DNA from: Siphonodentalium dalli
Lineage: Eukaryota > Mollusca > Scaphopoda > Gadilida > Siphonodentaliidae
Assembly: GCA_032622095.1 (NCBI GenBank)
Contig: CP136063.1
Location: forward strand, 9,403,814-9,467,813
Length of the DNA: 64,000 nt
Reading direction: 5' to 3'
Of the stretch, positions 1 to 13,607 are shown one piece after another (positions within the stretch are counted from its first letter, which is position 1; each line of letters begins with the position of its first letter). The notes under the pieces were generated by a model. That model was given only the letters and a program-made list of their open reading frames with translations. It ran no database searches and was not told the DNA's origin. Made by a program: the position numbers and the translations under genes.

Positions 1-2206
1 GATTTATCTACATGTGCTTTCGCCATGTAGGTCTATAATCTACAAGTGTAAGATATTGTAATTAGCAGATCGTTTCACCTCCTATATGTTGTCTACCAAA
101 GTTCTCAAGCTATCAAACCCTCAAACTTCACAAGCAATATAAATTTATGGTGATCATAAAAAAATATATAATGGAGTCTATAAATAAATAATCCGCAGAA
201 GCTATATGTAGCCATTGAAATGATCAGAACTTATTTATGGATGCCTGACAACAAGATATTTCGTAAAAACAGTTGCAAAGACAGTGAATAATTCCTTCAT
301 TTTAACACACCGGTAAACCATCCTGAGATATGAATTTAAACCTAAATTATGGTAGAACATGTTCAAAAATATGAAGTGGAAAGTATTTTGCAACTTAAAA
401 CATATAGAGACAATCACCAACAATTATTCGTAACCTAACTGCAACGTAACTAGCTCAACTCCAAATAGATGTGTTCTAGTGATGTCGCGACCATGTCAGT
501 TCCGGTATGCACTTTCGTTCAGCGTCTGTATTCTTGCAAAGATATAAAATAAAGGTGGTCTCTAAAATTCCTTATTGATATCCCAACAAGATGGAGACGT
601 TTTATACACACATGTAGATATGTGTATATGTGTCCAGAGCCCTGGGGTATGGTAGCAGGGGAAATTTGGGCTGGGGAAATGGGACCCTAAATATTAAAAT
701 CAACCGACGATTCAACAGGGGAAATTTTGGCTAGAGGAATGGGGCCGTTGGGGGGATCCTATGCTGATAGCGGAAACCCTGACTATGGGCAACTTGCATA
801 TGCATTGGCACAGGGTTTTTCGCAAAATTTCAGGACGCTCCATTCATGGAAGGGTTAAGATACCCTTATGGAGCCTCTCACAGATGTGAGCAGGCGACAC
901 TCAGCAATAGAAGATCCCACATGTATGGGGCTCACTGCAGGAAGTGACTCACCTGTGCCTTCTGAGGAACGGGAGTACATCTTGGAATCATGTCCTCCAT
1001 TGTTGTTGGAGGCTTCTGTGAGTGTCTGAAGAGTAACTGAAACAGAAATACATTGTTGAAGGCGTCTGTGGGGTCTCTGAGGAGTTACTGAACAGAAATC
1101 GATTGGAATCATGTCCTCCATTGTTAGAGGATTCTGTAGGAATACAAGCTCAGGCAAAGTTGAGGCCAGACAGAGAGACAGACATATCCCCATAACTTCA
1201 GCATAACAATAACAGTGCAAACTGACATCGCGGCTTCCAAGTTTTGCTTGAAATTTCCAATAAATTGACATCGTGGCTTGGAGTTTTTGCTTGAGATTTC
1301 CAATATATTGTGTATATATATCATACAATCAACAGTTTTTATTTGAAATTTCCATTTAAATCAACCCATACGACTTTTGGAGGAAGGAAATCTCTATTTT
1401 TCAATGCCTGGACCTTTTCCAATGTTTACTGTAAAGTTTTTATTAAACTTTGGTATGTTATTGGACTATCATCGGTAATTCCACTGTAACAGTTATGCTT
1501 ACATAGCTATGATTTTGACATGCAAAATATAATCATTGGAGAATTATTAATACTGAATATTATTAATAAATAAATTATTAATAAATAATGTGAAGAAAAT
1601 GTACCCATTAATGTTTAACAAATTTATGGTCCAGGAGCATGTTTTTGATAGAGTTATTTCCCTTTATTCGTTTGCTTCATACCAACATTTTTCTCTGTAT
1701 ATGTACCGGTATATATAATATCACTTAGTCCATTGAATAACTAATTATCTCTGTTTAAATTTGATACAACCAGATAGCTGATGCATGGCTCATGAAGCCT
1801 GACAAATACTTTTTGCTGATATTTTGTACATGTATATATCTGCAGATGGAGTATGATTTCATGAACTCTCACTTTTAAAGATACTACTACAAAATTGGAC
1901 AAAATGAATACAGACTGGAAAAAGCTATTAGATGTTAAATTTAAGAAGCTAACTGAATATATTTCGATGGATATTTCTGTTGAACGTGGTCGTATTGACA
2001 GTTATTTCTGATATGGAAGCGGTCAAGCTGAAAATTGATCAACTGGCGAGTGGTAATCCCGTCGTTGACGCTACGATAGGATCAAACTCAGCTGCGCCGC
2101 GATCATCGGATGCTTACTTTTTTGTCAGTGTATATTCGAAATTTCGAATCGATTTCGAATCGAATTTGACATTCGAATCGAATATCGAATATTTGCAGGA
2201 CCCTAG
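1..2206. other. Non-coding stretch, no gene seen
   Basis: I see no supportable gene here. The segment is AT-rich with scattered short frames. Around 985-1130 a phrase containing 'cctccattgtt' and 'ctgtgagtgtctga' recurs in diverged form, so the 157-residue frame on the minus strand at 855-1328 is probably built on an imperfect repeat and has no recognisable domain. Around 2137-2195 the sequence is dense in TTCGAAT / ATTCGAAT, a low-complexity run of near-palindromes. Confidence 0.5.
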
Positions 2207-2654
2207 ATGGAGGATTACCGGAAACGAAGGTATTATTTTTTTAAAGCCTAATTTACCAGCTGAAACAGTCTCCATTCGATATGCGGCCACTGTGTGTGCT
2301 TCGAGCACATGACAGACATATACTATTCTTTTATATTATACCTCACATGACTTTCTTGCATTCTGATTGGCTGCACACTGCTATACTATTTTACGATAGT
2401 ACCCCAGTAGGATTCCTACATGCCTACTATTCTTGTTCTGTTTATAGTAACGAACTCATTTCGCGAAATCGTGTTTTGCCACCTGAAGATACGGCCAATC
2501 TCAAACTATACCTTGTATGATACGTCGTGTTGCAATATCGGTATTATCACTAGATTTATTGGTGAATTGTAATGATCTTACAAATGTCGCTCAAAGCTAT
2601 CCAATGTATTTAATAGTTTGTCCGTTTAATTGGCAAGCAGCCAGTCCTAATTTG
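2207..2654 (+). repeat. Direct duplication, copy 1 (~448 bp)
   Basis: This segment begins at 'atggaggattaccggaaa' and is repeated almost base for base 1400 bp downstream (3607-4048). Both copies stop abruptly after 'cagtcctaatttg'. The copies differ by a few substitutions and short deletions. No terminal inverted repeats or coding domain are visible; short frames inside it are repeated with it. It could be a dispersed repeat present twice, or a local segmental duplication. Confidence 0.85.
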
Positions 2655-2956
2655 TTTTATGGTTTATGGCAATTATGCCAAAGGGGATGTCAGGAATGAT
2701 AACTTATTGGCAAGGTCCGCAAGCACCACACCGACACACCGAGCAGGCAGATAAAAACCCGCGTGATGCATCGACTGGTAACCGGAAGGCGTGAACCCAC
2801 TGCTATCTAAAAGTCAACAAAAACAGTTAGGATAGTAGAACGGTTGATTATTCATCAGTTATGTGAAGTTTTAATTATGCGATAATAGTATAAGGCATAT
2901 ACTAGTACATGTATATATGAGTATACAGAGAAGTTACACACCCACAGTTACACAAA

Positions 2957-3105
2957 TATAGATAAAGGTCACCGTAGCATGCATTGGTTGAGTATATATA
3001 CCTGTAGTTCCCGATAAATATAGCTAAAGGTCATCGTAGTGTGCATTGGATGAGAATATATACATGTAGTTCCCGATAAATATAGTTAAAGGTCATCGTA
3101 GTATA
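2957..3105 (+). repeat. Three tandem units of ~62 bp
   Basis: The phrase 'ataaaggtcaccgtag' (and variants with 'gctaaaggtcatcg') recurs at about 2959, 3021 and 3083, with 'gtagttcccgataaata' between. The units are imperfect and decay into the following sequence. Confidence 0.7.
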
Positions 3106-3606
3106 TTAGATGTATGGATATTGTTTGCAAATTCCCAAATATATGTTTATGACGTATATTACCACATTTCCATCCATAGTTATGATGCATAGTAACCCTC
3201 CCCATTTATGTATGATGTATACAACGCCCATTTTACAGTTATCATGTATATCACTCCTTTCCCATTTCATAGTTAAGTTCTATGCCAACATGTTAACGTG
3301 TATGTCAGATATGATAATTTGGGCAAACTATATATAGTTGAAGGTTATCGTCTCTTATTGGACGAGCAGTTACTCATAATATCGTTACGGGTTATCGTTG
3401 CCCATAGGATGAAAATTGTTAGTAAATTCATAAATATATGGATAGAGTTAAATGGTTTCCATAGATGCATACATACAGCAACAGTTTATCGCTGTCAGAT
3501 ATTATATATTTTGATTTTATAAACCTTATTATAAATGGCACACCTTTTCTGGTGGTATGTTTATGCATATGTTTATTGTTATCTGGTGAATGTGATGGAG
3601 CCTCAT

Positions 3607-4048
3607 ATGGAGGATTACCGGAAACGAAGGTATTATTTTTTTAAAGCCTAATTTACCAGCTGAAACAGTCTCCATTCGATATGCGGCCACTGTGTGTGCT
3701 TCGAGCACATGACAGACATATACTATTATTTTATATTATACCTCACATGACTTTCTTGCATTCTGATTGGCTGCACACTGCTATACTATTTTACGATAGT
3801 ACCCCAGTAGGATTCCTACATGCCTACTATTCTTTTTCTATTTATAGTAACGAACTCATTTCGCGAAATCGGGTTGCCGCCTGAAGATACGGCCAATCTC
3901 AAACTATACCTTGTATGATACGTGTTGCAATATCGGTATATCACTAGATTTATTGGTGAATTGTAATGATCTTACAAATGTCGGTCAAAGCTATCCAATG
4001 TATTTAATAGTTTGTCTGTTTAATTGGCAAGCAGCCAGTCCTAATTTG
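3607..4048 (+). repeat. Direct duplication, copy 2 (~442 bp)
   Basis: Second copy of the 2207-2654 segment in the same orientation, starting exactly 1400 bp later. Six bases fewer than copy 1, so small deletions separate them. The ~950 bp between the copies holds the 62 bp tandem units and otherwise nothing recognisable. Confidence 0.85.
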
Positions 4049-6009
4049 GTAATGAATTTGTAACTTCATTTGCCATTTTAATCGAAGTTAAGCAAGTTAA
4101 TATCTAAAATTTCCCCAAAATGTCTTTGCTAATGACGTATTTATAGAAATAAATGCCAGAATCATGAAGAGATGCTGTTAGATGTAACTAATGTCGTCGT
4201 AAAAAGTTTGCCATAAATTGTAAAATCTGAGACCGATTTTGAAAATTCATGGTAAATAAAAATGTGACAAAATAAGACACAGGAATTGTGTGAGAATTTG
4301 CACAAATGTTCAATATAAAATAATAAATGAAAGTGTCAATGACACTGTAGCCCAACTTGGAAAGGGAATAATTTAATGTATTACAGTCAATGGAGCGATT
4401 AGGAATGTGGAAAGTTGAATGTCTAATACGAGTTAAAAGACATGAAGAGAAAAGTAAAATCCAAGATGGCTGCTGGCGGCCATGTTTTCGGCCGAATGAC
4501 CCCAAAATGAGTCGTTCCCATCTACATGTCATCGTTAACATCCATGACAAATTTTATGCCGATCAGACTAAAGGTACGACCTGTAGCCCATGCTAAAGAA
4601 TTTAGTCATACAAAGAGTAAAATCCAAGATGGCTGCTGGCGGCCATGTTTTATGGCGGAATGACTCCAAAATTACTCGTTCCCATCTACATGTCATTATT
4701 AACATTCATGACATATTTTATGATGATCAGACTAAAGGTACAACCTGTAGCTCGTGCTAAAGGATTTAGTCATACAAAGAGTAAAATCCAAGAAGGCTGC
4801 TGGCGACCATGTTTTTAAGCCGAATGACGCCAAAATGACTCATTCCCATCTACATGTCATTGTTGACATCCATGACAAATTTTATGATGATCAGACTAAA
4901 GGTACGACCTGCAGCCCGTGCTAAAGAATTTAGTCATACAAAGAGTAATATCCAAGATGGCTGCTGGCGGCCATGTTTTTTGGCCGAATGACCCCAAAAT
5001 TACACGTTCCCATCTACATGTCAATATTATCATCCATATCAAATTTTATGATGATCAGACTAAATGTACGACCTGTAGCCCGTGCTAAAGGATTTAGTCA
5101 TACAAAGAGTAAAATACAAAATGGCTGCTGGCGGCCATGTTTTTTGGCCGAATGACCCCAAAATTACACGTTCCCATCTACATGTCAATATTAACATCCA
5201 TGACAAATTTGATGATGATCAGACTAAAGGTACGACCTGTAGCCCGTGCTAAAGAATTTATTCACACAAAGAGTAAAATCCAAGATGGCTGCTGGCCGCA
5301 TGTTATTAGGCCGAATGACCCCAAAATTACTCGTTCCCATCTACATGTCAATATTAACATCCATGACAAATTTCATGAGGATCAGACGAACAGTACGACC
5401 TGTAGCCCGTGCTAAAGGATTTAGTCATACAAAGAGTGAAATCAAAGATGCCTGCTGGCGGCCCTGTTTTTTGACCGAATGACCCCAAAATGATTCGTTC
5501 CCATTTACATTTCATTATTAACATTCATGACAAATTTTATGATGGTCAGACTAAAGGTACGACCTGTAGCCCGTCCTAAAGGATTTAGTCATACAAAGAG
5601 TAATATCCAAGATGGCTGCTGGCGACCATGTTTTTGGGCCAAATGACCCCAAAATGACTCGTTCCCATCTACATGTCAATATTAACATCCATGACAAATT
5701 TGATGATGATCAGACTAAAGGTACGACCTGTAGCCCGTGCTAAAGAATTTATTCATACAAAGAGTAAAACCCAAGATGGCTGCTGGCCGCATGTTATTAG
5801 GCCGAATGACCCCAAAATTACTCGTTCCCATCTACATGTCAATATTATCATCCATGACAAATTTCATGATGATCAGACTAACAGTACGACCTGTGGCCCG
5901 TGCTAATGGATTACATTTTGAAATCCAAGATGGCCGCTGGTGGCCATGTTTTTTGTCCGAATGACCCCAAAATGACTCGTTCCCATCTACATTCCAATTT
6001 CAACAGCCA

Positions 6010-8210
6010 TGACAAATTTCATGATGATCAGACTAACAGTACGACCTGTGGTCCGTGCTAATGGATTAAATATTGAAATCCAAGATGGCCACTGGCGGCC
6101 ATGTTTTAGGTCCGAATGACCCCAAAATGACTCGTTCCCATCTAAATTCCAATTTCAACAGCCATGACCAATTTTATGATGATCGGACTAAAGGTACGAC
6201 CTGTAGCACGTGCTAAAGGATTTAGTCATACAAAGAGTAAAATAAAAGATGCCTGCTGGCGGCCATGTTTTTTGACCGAATGACCCCAAAATGACTCGTT
6301 CCCATTTACATTTCATTATTAACATTCATGACAAATTTTATGATGGTCAGACTAAAGGTACGACCTGTAGTCCGTCCTAAAGGATTTAGTCATACAAAGA
6401 GTAATATCCAAGAATGACCCCAAAATTACTCGTTCCCATCTACATGTCAATATTAACATCCATGACAAATTTCATGATGATCAGACTAACAGTACGACCT
6501 GTGGCCCGTGCTAATGGATTGAATTTTGAAATCCAAGATGGCCACTGGCGGCCATTGTTTTTTGTCCGAATGACACCAAAATGACTGGTTCACATCTACA
6601 TTCCAATTTCAACAGCCATGACAAATTTTATGATGATCGGACTAAAGGTACGACCTGTAGCCCGTGCTAAAGGATTAAGTCATACAAAGAGTGAAATCAA
6701 AGATGCCTGCTGGCGGCTATGTTTTTTGACCGAATGACCCCAAAATGACTCGTTCCCATCTACATGTTATTATCAACATTCATGACAAATTTTATGATGA
6801 TCAGACTAAAGGTACGACCTGCAGCCCGTGCTAAAGGATTTAGTCATACAAAGAGTGAAATCAAAGATGCCTGCTGGCGGCCATGTTTTTTTGGCCGAAT
6901 GACCCCAAAATGACTCGTTTCCATCTACATGTCAATATTAACATCCATGACAAATTTGATGATGATCAGACTAAAGGTACGACCTGTAGCCCGTGCTAAA
7001 GAATTTATTCATACAAAGAGTAAAATCCAAGATGGCTGCTGGCCGCATGTTATTAGGCCGAATGACCCCAAAATTACTCGTTCCCATCTACATGTCAATA
7101 TTATCATCCATGACAAATTTCATGATGATCAGACTAACAGTACGACCTGTGGTCCGTGCTAATGGATTAAATATTGAAATCCAAGATGGCCACTGGCGGC
7201 CATGTTTTAGGTCCGAATGACCCCAAAATGACTCGTTCCCATCTAAATTCCAATTTCAACAGCCATGACCAATTTTATGATGATCGGACTAAAGGTACGA
7301 CCTGTAGCACGTGCTAAAGGATTTAGTCATACAAAGAGTAAAATAAAAGATGCCTGCTGGCGGCCATGTTTTTTGACCGAATGACCCCAAAATGACTCGT
7401 TCCCATTTACATTTCATTATTAACATTCATGACAAATTTTATGATGGTCAGACTAAAGGTACGACCTGTAGTCCGTCCTAAAGGATTTAGTCATACAAAG
7501 AGTAATATCCAAGAATGACCCCAAAATTACTCGTTCCCATCTACATGTCAATATTAACATCCATGACAAATTTCATGATGATCAGACTAACAGTACGACC
7601 TGTGGCCCGTGCTAATGGATTGAATTTTGAAATCCAAGATGGCCACTGGCGGCCATTGTTTTTTGTCCGAATGACACCAAAATGACTGGTTCACATCTAC
7701 ATTCCAATTTCAACAGCCATGACAAATTTTATGATGATCGGACTAAAGGTACGACCTGTAGCCCGTGCTAAAGGATTAAGTCATACAAAGAGTGAAATCA
7801 AAGATGCCTGCTGGCGGCTATGTTTTTTGACCGAATGACCCCAAAATGACTCGTTCCCATCTACATGTTATTATCAACATTCATGACAAATTTTATGATG
7901 ATCAGACTAAAGGTACGACCTGCAGCCCGTGCTAAAGGATTTAGTCATACAAAGAGTGAAATCAAAGATGCCTGCTGGCGGCCATGTTTTTTTGGCCGAA
8001 TGACCCCAAAATGACTCGTTTCCATCTACATGTCAATATTAACATCCATGACAAATTTGATGATGATCAGACTAAAGGTACGACCTGTAGCCCGTGCTAA
8101 AGAATTTATTCATACAAAGAGTAAAATCCAAGATGGCTGCTGGCCGCATGTTATTAGGCCGAATGACCCCAAAATTACTCGTTCCCATCTACATGTCAAT
8201 ATTAACATCC
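6010..8210 (+). repeat. Higher-order repeat, two copies of ~1101 bp
   Basis: The block 6010-7110 is repeated almost exactly as 7111-8210; for example the subtype 'ctgtggtccgtgctaatgg' is at 6047 and again 1101 bp later. Each block holds about seven monomers of different subtypes in the same order, including the same deletion that removes the 'gatggc' block. Identical order of variants shows a recent duplication of a multi-monomer unit. Confidence 0.85.
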
Positions 8211-8990
8211 ATGACAAATTTCATGATGATCAGACGAACAGTACGACCTGTAGCCCGTGCTAAAGGATTTAGTCATACAAAGAGTGAAATCAAAGATGCC
8301 TGCTGGCGGCCATGTTTTTTGACCGAATGACCCCAAAATGACTCGTTCCCATTTACATTTCATTATTAACATTCATGACAAATTTTATGATGGTCAGACT
8401 AAAGGTACGACCTGTAGCCCGTCCTAAAGGATTTAGTCATACAAAGAGTAATATCAAAGATGGCTGCTGGCGACCATGTTTTTGGGCCAAATGACCCCAA
8501 AATGACTCGTTCCCATCTACATGTCAATATTAACATCCATGACAAATTTGATGATGATCAGACTAAAGGTACGACCTGTAGCCCGTGCTAAAAATTTACT
8601 CATACAAAGAGTAAAATCCAAGATGGCTGCTGGCCGCATGTTATTAGGCCGAATGACCCCAAAATTACTCGTTCCCATCTACATGTCAATATTATCATCC
8701 ATGACAAATTTCATGATGATCAGACTAACAGTACGACCTGTGGCCCGTGCTAATGGATTAAATTTTGAAATCCAAGATGGCCGCTGGTGGCCATGTTTTT
8801 TGTCCGAATGACCCCAAAATGACTCGTTCCCATTTACATTTCATTATTAACATTCATGACAAATTTCATGATGATCAGACTAAAGGTACGACCTGTAGCC
8901 CGTGCTAAAGGATTTAGTCATACAAAGAGTGAAATCAAAGATGCCTGCTGGCGGCCATGTTTTTTTGGCCGAATGACCCCAAAATGACTC

Positions 8991-9836
8991 GTTCCCATCT
9001 ACATGTCAATATTAACATCCATGACAAATTTGATGATGATCAGACTAAAGGTACGACCTGTAGCCCGTGCTAAAGAATTTATTCACACAAAGAGTAAAAT
9101 CCAAGATGGCTGCTGGCCGCATGTTATTAGGCCGAATGACCCCAAAATTACTCGTTCCCATCTACATGTCAATATTAACATCCATGACAAATTTCATGAG
9201 GATCAGACGAACAGTACGACCTGTAGCCCGTGCTAAAGGATTTAGTCATACAAAGAGTGAAATCAAAGATGCCTGCTGGCGGCCCTGTTTTTTGACCGAA
9301 TGACCCCAAAATGATTCGTTCCCATTTACATTTCATTATTAACATTCATGACAAATTTTATGATGGTCAGACTAAAGGTACGACCTGTAGCCCGTCCTAA
9401 AGGATTTAGTCATACAAAGAGTAATATCCAAGATGGCTGCTGGCGACCATGTTTTTGGGCCAAATGACCCCAAAATGACTCGTTCCCATCTACATGTCAA
9501 TATTAACATCCATGACAAATTTGATGATGATCAGACTAAAGGTACGACCTGTAGCCCGTGCTAAAGAATTTATTCATACAAAGAGTAAAACCCAAGATGG
9601 CTGCTGGCCGCATGTTATTAGGCCGAATGACCCCAAAATTACTCGTTCCCATCTACATGTCAATATTATCATCCATGACAAATTTCATGATGATCAGACT
9701 AACAGTACGACCTGTGGCCCGTGCTAATGGATTACATTTTGAAATCCAAGATGGCCGCTGGTGGCCATGTTTTTTGTCCGAATGACCCCAAAATGACTCG
9801 TTCCCATCTACATTCCAATTTCAACAGCCATGACAA
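8991..9836 (+). repeat. Duplicate of 5170-6015, shifted by 3821 bp
   Basis: About 845 bp from 8991 repeats the order of monomer subtypes and the private variants of 5170-6015 (for example 'aggatcagacgaacagtac' and 'ggccctgttttttgacc'). This indicates exchange between distant parts of the same array, such as unequal crossing-over or conversion. Confidence 0.8.
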
Positions 9837-12300
9837 ATTTTATGATGATCGGACTAAAGGTACGACCTGTAGCCCGTGCTAAAGGATTTAGTCATACAAA
9901 GAGTAAAATCAAAGATGCCTGCTGACGGCCATGTTTTTTGACCGAATGACCCCAAAATGACTCGTTCCCATTTACATTTCATTATTAACATTCATGTCAA
10001 ATTTTATGATGGTCAGACTAAAGGTACGACCTGTAGTCCGTCCTAAAGGATTTAGTCATACAAAGAGTAATATCCAAGATGGCTGCTGGCGACCATGTTT
10101 TTTGGCCAAATGACCCCAAAATGACTCGTTCCCATCTACATGTCAATATTAACATCAATTACAAATTTGATGATGATCAGACTAAAGGTACGACCTGTAG
10201 CCCGTGCTAAAGAATTTATTCATACAAAGAGTAAAACCCAAGATGGCTGCTGGCCGCATGTTATTAGGCCGAATGACCCCAAAATTACTCGTTCCCATCT
10301 ACATGTCAATATTATCATCCATGACAAATTTCATGATGATCAGACTAACAGTACGACCTGTGGCCCGTGCTAATGGATTAAATTTTGAAATCCAAGATGG
10401 CCACTGGCTGCCATGTTTTTTGTCCGAATGACCCCAAAATGACTCGTTCCCATCTACATTCCAATTTCAACAGCCATGACAAATTTTATGATGATCGGAC
10501 TAAAGGTACGACCTGTAGCCCGTGCTAAAGGATTTAGTCATACAAAGAGTAAAATCAAAGATGCCTGCTAACGGCCATGTTTTTTGACCGAATGACCCCA
10601 AAATGACTCGTTCCCATTTACATTTCATTATTAACATTCATGTCAAATTTTATGATGGTCAGACTAAAGGTACAACCTGTAGTCCGTCCTAAAGGATTTA
10701 GTCATACAAAGACTAATATCCAAGATGGCTGCTGGCGACCATGTTTTTGGGCCAAATGACCCCAAAATGACTCGTTCCCATCTACATGTCAATATTAACA
10801 TCCATGACAAATTTGATGATGATCAGACTAAAGGTACGACCTGTAGCCCGTGCTAAAGAATTTATTCATACAAAGAGTAAAACCCAAGATGGCTGCTGGC
10901 CGCATGTTATTAGGCCGAATGACCCCAAAATTACTCGTTCCCATCTACATGTCAATATTATCATCCATGACAAATTTCATGATGATCAGACTAACAGTAC
11001 GACCTGTGGCCCGTGCTAATGGATTAAATTTTGAATGTTTTTTGTCCGAATGACCCCAAAATGACTCGTTCCCATCTACATTCCAATTTCAACAGCCATG
11101 ACAAATTTTATGATGATCGGACTAAAGGTACGACATGTAGCCCGTGCTAAAGGATTTAGTCATACAAAGAGTAAAATCAAAGATGCCTGCTGACGGCCAT
11201 GTTTTTTGACCGAATGACCCCAAAATGACTCGTTCCCATTTACATTTCATTATTAACATTCATGTCAAATTTTATGATGGTCAGACTAAAGGTACGACCT
11301 GTAGTCCGTCCTAAAGGATTTAGTCATACAAAGAGTAATATCCAAGATGGCTGCTGGCGACCATGTTTTTGGGCCAAATGACCCCAAAATGACTCGTTCC
11401 CATCTACATGTCAATATTAACATCCATGACAAATTTGATGATGATCAGACTAAAGGTACGACCTGTAGCCCGTGCTAAAGAATTTATTCATACAAAGAGT
11501 AAAACCCAAGATGGCTGCTGGCCGCATGTTATTAGGCCGAATGACCCCAAAATTACTCGTTCCCATCTAAATCAGACTACATGTCAATATTATCATCCAT
11601 GACAAATTTCATGATGATCAGACTAACAGTACGACCTGTGGCCCGTGCTAATGGATTAAATATTGAAATCCAAGATGGCCGCTGGCGGCCATGTTTTTTG
11701 TCCGAATGACCCCAAAATGACTCGTTCCCATCTACATTCCAATTTCAACAGCCATGACAAATTTTATGATGATCGGACTAAAGGTACGACCTGTAGCCCG
11801 TGCTAAATGATTTAGTCATACAAAGAGTAAACTCAAAGATGCCTGCTGACGGCGATGTTTTTTGACCGAATGACCCCAAAATGACTTGTTCCCATTTACA
11901 TTTCATTATTAACATTCATGTCAAATTTTATGATGGTCAGACTAAAGGTACGACCTGTAACCCGTCCTAAAGGATTTAGTCATACAAAGAGTAATATCCA
12001 AGATGGCTGCTGGCGATCATGTTTTTGGGCCAAATGACCCAAAATGACTCGTTCCCATCTACATGTCAATATTAACATCCATGACAAATTTGATGATGAT
12101 CAGACTAAAGGTACGACCTGTAGCCCGTGCTAAAGAATTTATTCATACAAAGAGTAAATCCAAGATGGCTGCTGGCCGCATGTTATTAGGCCGAATGACC
12201 CCAAAATTACTCGTTCCCATCTACATGTCAATATTAACATCCATGACAAATTTCATGATGATCAGACGAACAGTACGACCTGTGGCCCGTGCTAATGGAT
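9494..12300 (+). repeat. Higher-order repeat of ~646 bp, four to five copies
   Basis: The subtype start 'atgtcaatattaacatcc' recurs at 9494, 10140, 10786, 11408 and 12063. The first two steps are 646 bp (four monomers); the later steps are 622 and 655 bp owing to small indels, such as loss of the 'atccaagatggccgctgg' part near 11035. Copies share variants such as 'taaaacccaagatgg'. This is the most recently amplified part of the array. Confidence 0.85.
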
Positions 12301-13525
12301 TGAATTTTGAAATCCAAGATGGCCACTGGCGGCCATTGTTTTTTGTCCGAATTACACCAAAATGACTGGTTCCCATCTACATTCCAATTTCAACAGCCAT
12401 GACACATTTTATGATGACCGGACTAAAGGTACGACCTGTAGCCTGTGCTAAAGGATTTAGTCATACAAAGAGTAAAATCAAAGATGCCTGCTGGCGGCCA
12501 TGTTTTTTTACCGAATGACCCCAAGATAACTCGTTCCCATCTACATGTTATTATCAACAGCCATGACAAATTTTATGATGATCGGACTAAAGGTACGACC
12601 TGTAGCCCGAGCTAAAGGATTTAGTCATACAAAGAGTAAAATCAAAGATGCATGCTGACGGCCATGTTTTTTGACCGAATGACCCCAAAATGACTCGTTC
12701 CCATTTAAATTTCATTATTAACATTCATGATAAATGTTATGAGGATCAGACTAAAGGTACGACCTGTAGCCCGTGCTAAAGAATTTATTCATACAAAGAG
12801 TAAAATCCAAGATGGCCACTGGCGGCCATTGTTTTTAGGCCGAATGACCCCAAAATTACTCGTTCCCATCTACATGTCAATATTAACATCCATGACAAAT
12901 TTCATGATGATCAGACGAACAGTACGACCTGTACCCCGTGCTAAAGGATTTAGTCATACAAAGAGTGAAATCAAAGATGCCTGCTGGCGGCCATGTTTTT
13001 TAGCCGAATGACCCCAAAATGACTCGTTCCCATCTACATGTCATTATTAACATTCTTGACAAATTTTATGATCAGACTAAAAGTACGACCTGTAGCCAGT
13101 GCTAAAGAATTTAGTCATACAAAGAGTAAAATCCAAGATGGCTGCTGGCGGCCATGTTTTTGGGCCAAATGACCCCAAAATTACTCGTTCCCATCTACAT
13201 GTCAATATTAACATCCATGACAAATTTCATGACGATCAGACAAACAGTACACCCTGTAGCCGTGCTAATGGATTGAATTTTGAAATGCAAGATGGCCACT
13301 GGCGGCCATGTTTTTTTACCGAATGACCCCAAAATTAATCATTCTGGTCTAAATGTTGATGTCAACAGCTATATGACAAATTTCATAATGATCCGATCAA
13401 AGGTACGACCTGTAGACTGCATTGTTGACGCCTTACGCACACACGCACCCACGGACGACAAAGCCATGGCAATAGCTCAAACTTTACAAAGTAAAGTTGA
13501 GCTAATAATGAATGTCTTGTCGTTG

Positions 13526-13590
13526 ACTATGCCAAAATAGTGGTCCTCGAGGAGGAATAGTCCACTCGCAGACCACTATTTTGGCATAGT
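13526..13590. repeat. Perfect 20 bp inverted repeat with 25 bp loop
   Basis: The arm at 13526-13545 (actatgccaaaatagtggtc) is the exact reverse complement of 13571-13590. It lies just outside the end of the satellite element and just before the first Helitron. It may be a tiny foldback MITE; no target duplication is clear. Confidence 0.8.
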
Positions 13591-13607
13591 AAACTCCAAG
13601 TCATTTA

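Larger units (their letters stand above)
4454..13430 (+). repeat. Satellite array, monomer ~164 bp, about 55 copies
   Basis: The marker 'ccaagatggctgctgg' occurs at 4461, 4624, 4788, 4952, 5280 and onward at 163-164 bp steps. Each monomer also carries 'gaatgaccccaaaatgact', 'cgttcccatctacatgtc', 'catgacaaatttyatgatga' and 'ggtacgacctgtagcccg'. Several subtypes alternate, for example with 'ccactggcggccatg' or 'ctggccgcatgttattagg'. One subtype is missing the 'gatggc' block entirely (near 6411 and 7514). Reading frames of 60-100 codons recur here because the monomer happens to be open in two frames; their copies differ by frameshifts and stops and they show no domain, so they are not genes. Confidence 0.95.
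4326..13505 (+). mobile_element. Helitron/Helentron-like non-autonomous element with giant satellite core
   Basis: The element starts with a cap 'aatgaaagtgtcaatgacac', which can fold as a small hairpin. It continues with ~55 monomers of a 164 bp satellite, then a run rich in 'cgcacacac' and 'acggacgac', and ends with a near-perfect hairpin at 13474-13503 ('agctcaaacttta' against 'taaagttgagct') followed by AA. A second, short element (15187-16656) has the same left cap, the same core monomer and the same right hairpin, which defines both ends. The layout of left cap, tandem core, microsatellite and terminal hairpin is known from bivalve pearl/HINE elements, which are relatives of Helitrons. 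No transposition protein is encoded. Class assignment is inference; the two boundaries are seen directly. Confidence 0.75.

Noticed and set aside
855-1328. 157-codon frame on the minus strand
   Set aside because: It runs over imperfect repeats, has an unlikely composition and no domain or splice context.
4454-13430. Regular repeat array as a possible CRISPR
   Set aside because: The whole ~164 bp unit is repeated with no unique spacers, and the surrounding genes are animal.
4390-13540. Many reading frames of 60-100 codons starting MSILTSM or MLKNLF
   Set aside because: They recur with the 164 bp monomer in two frames, break by stops and indels in neighbouring monomers, and have no domain; they are by-products of the satellite.
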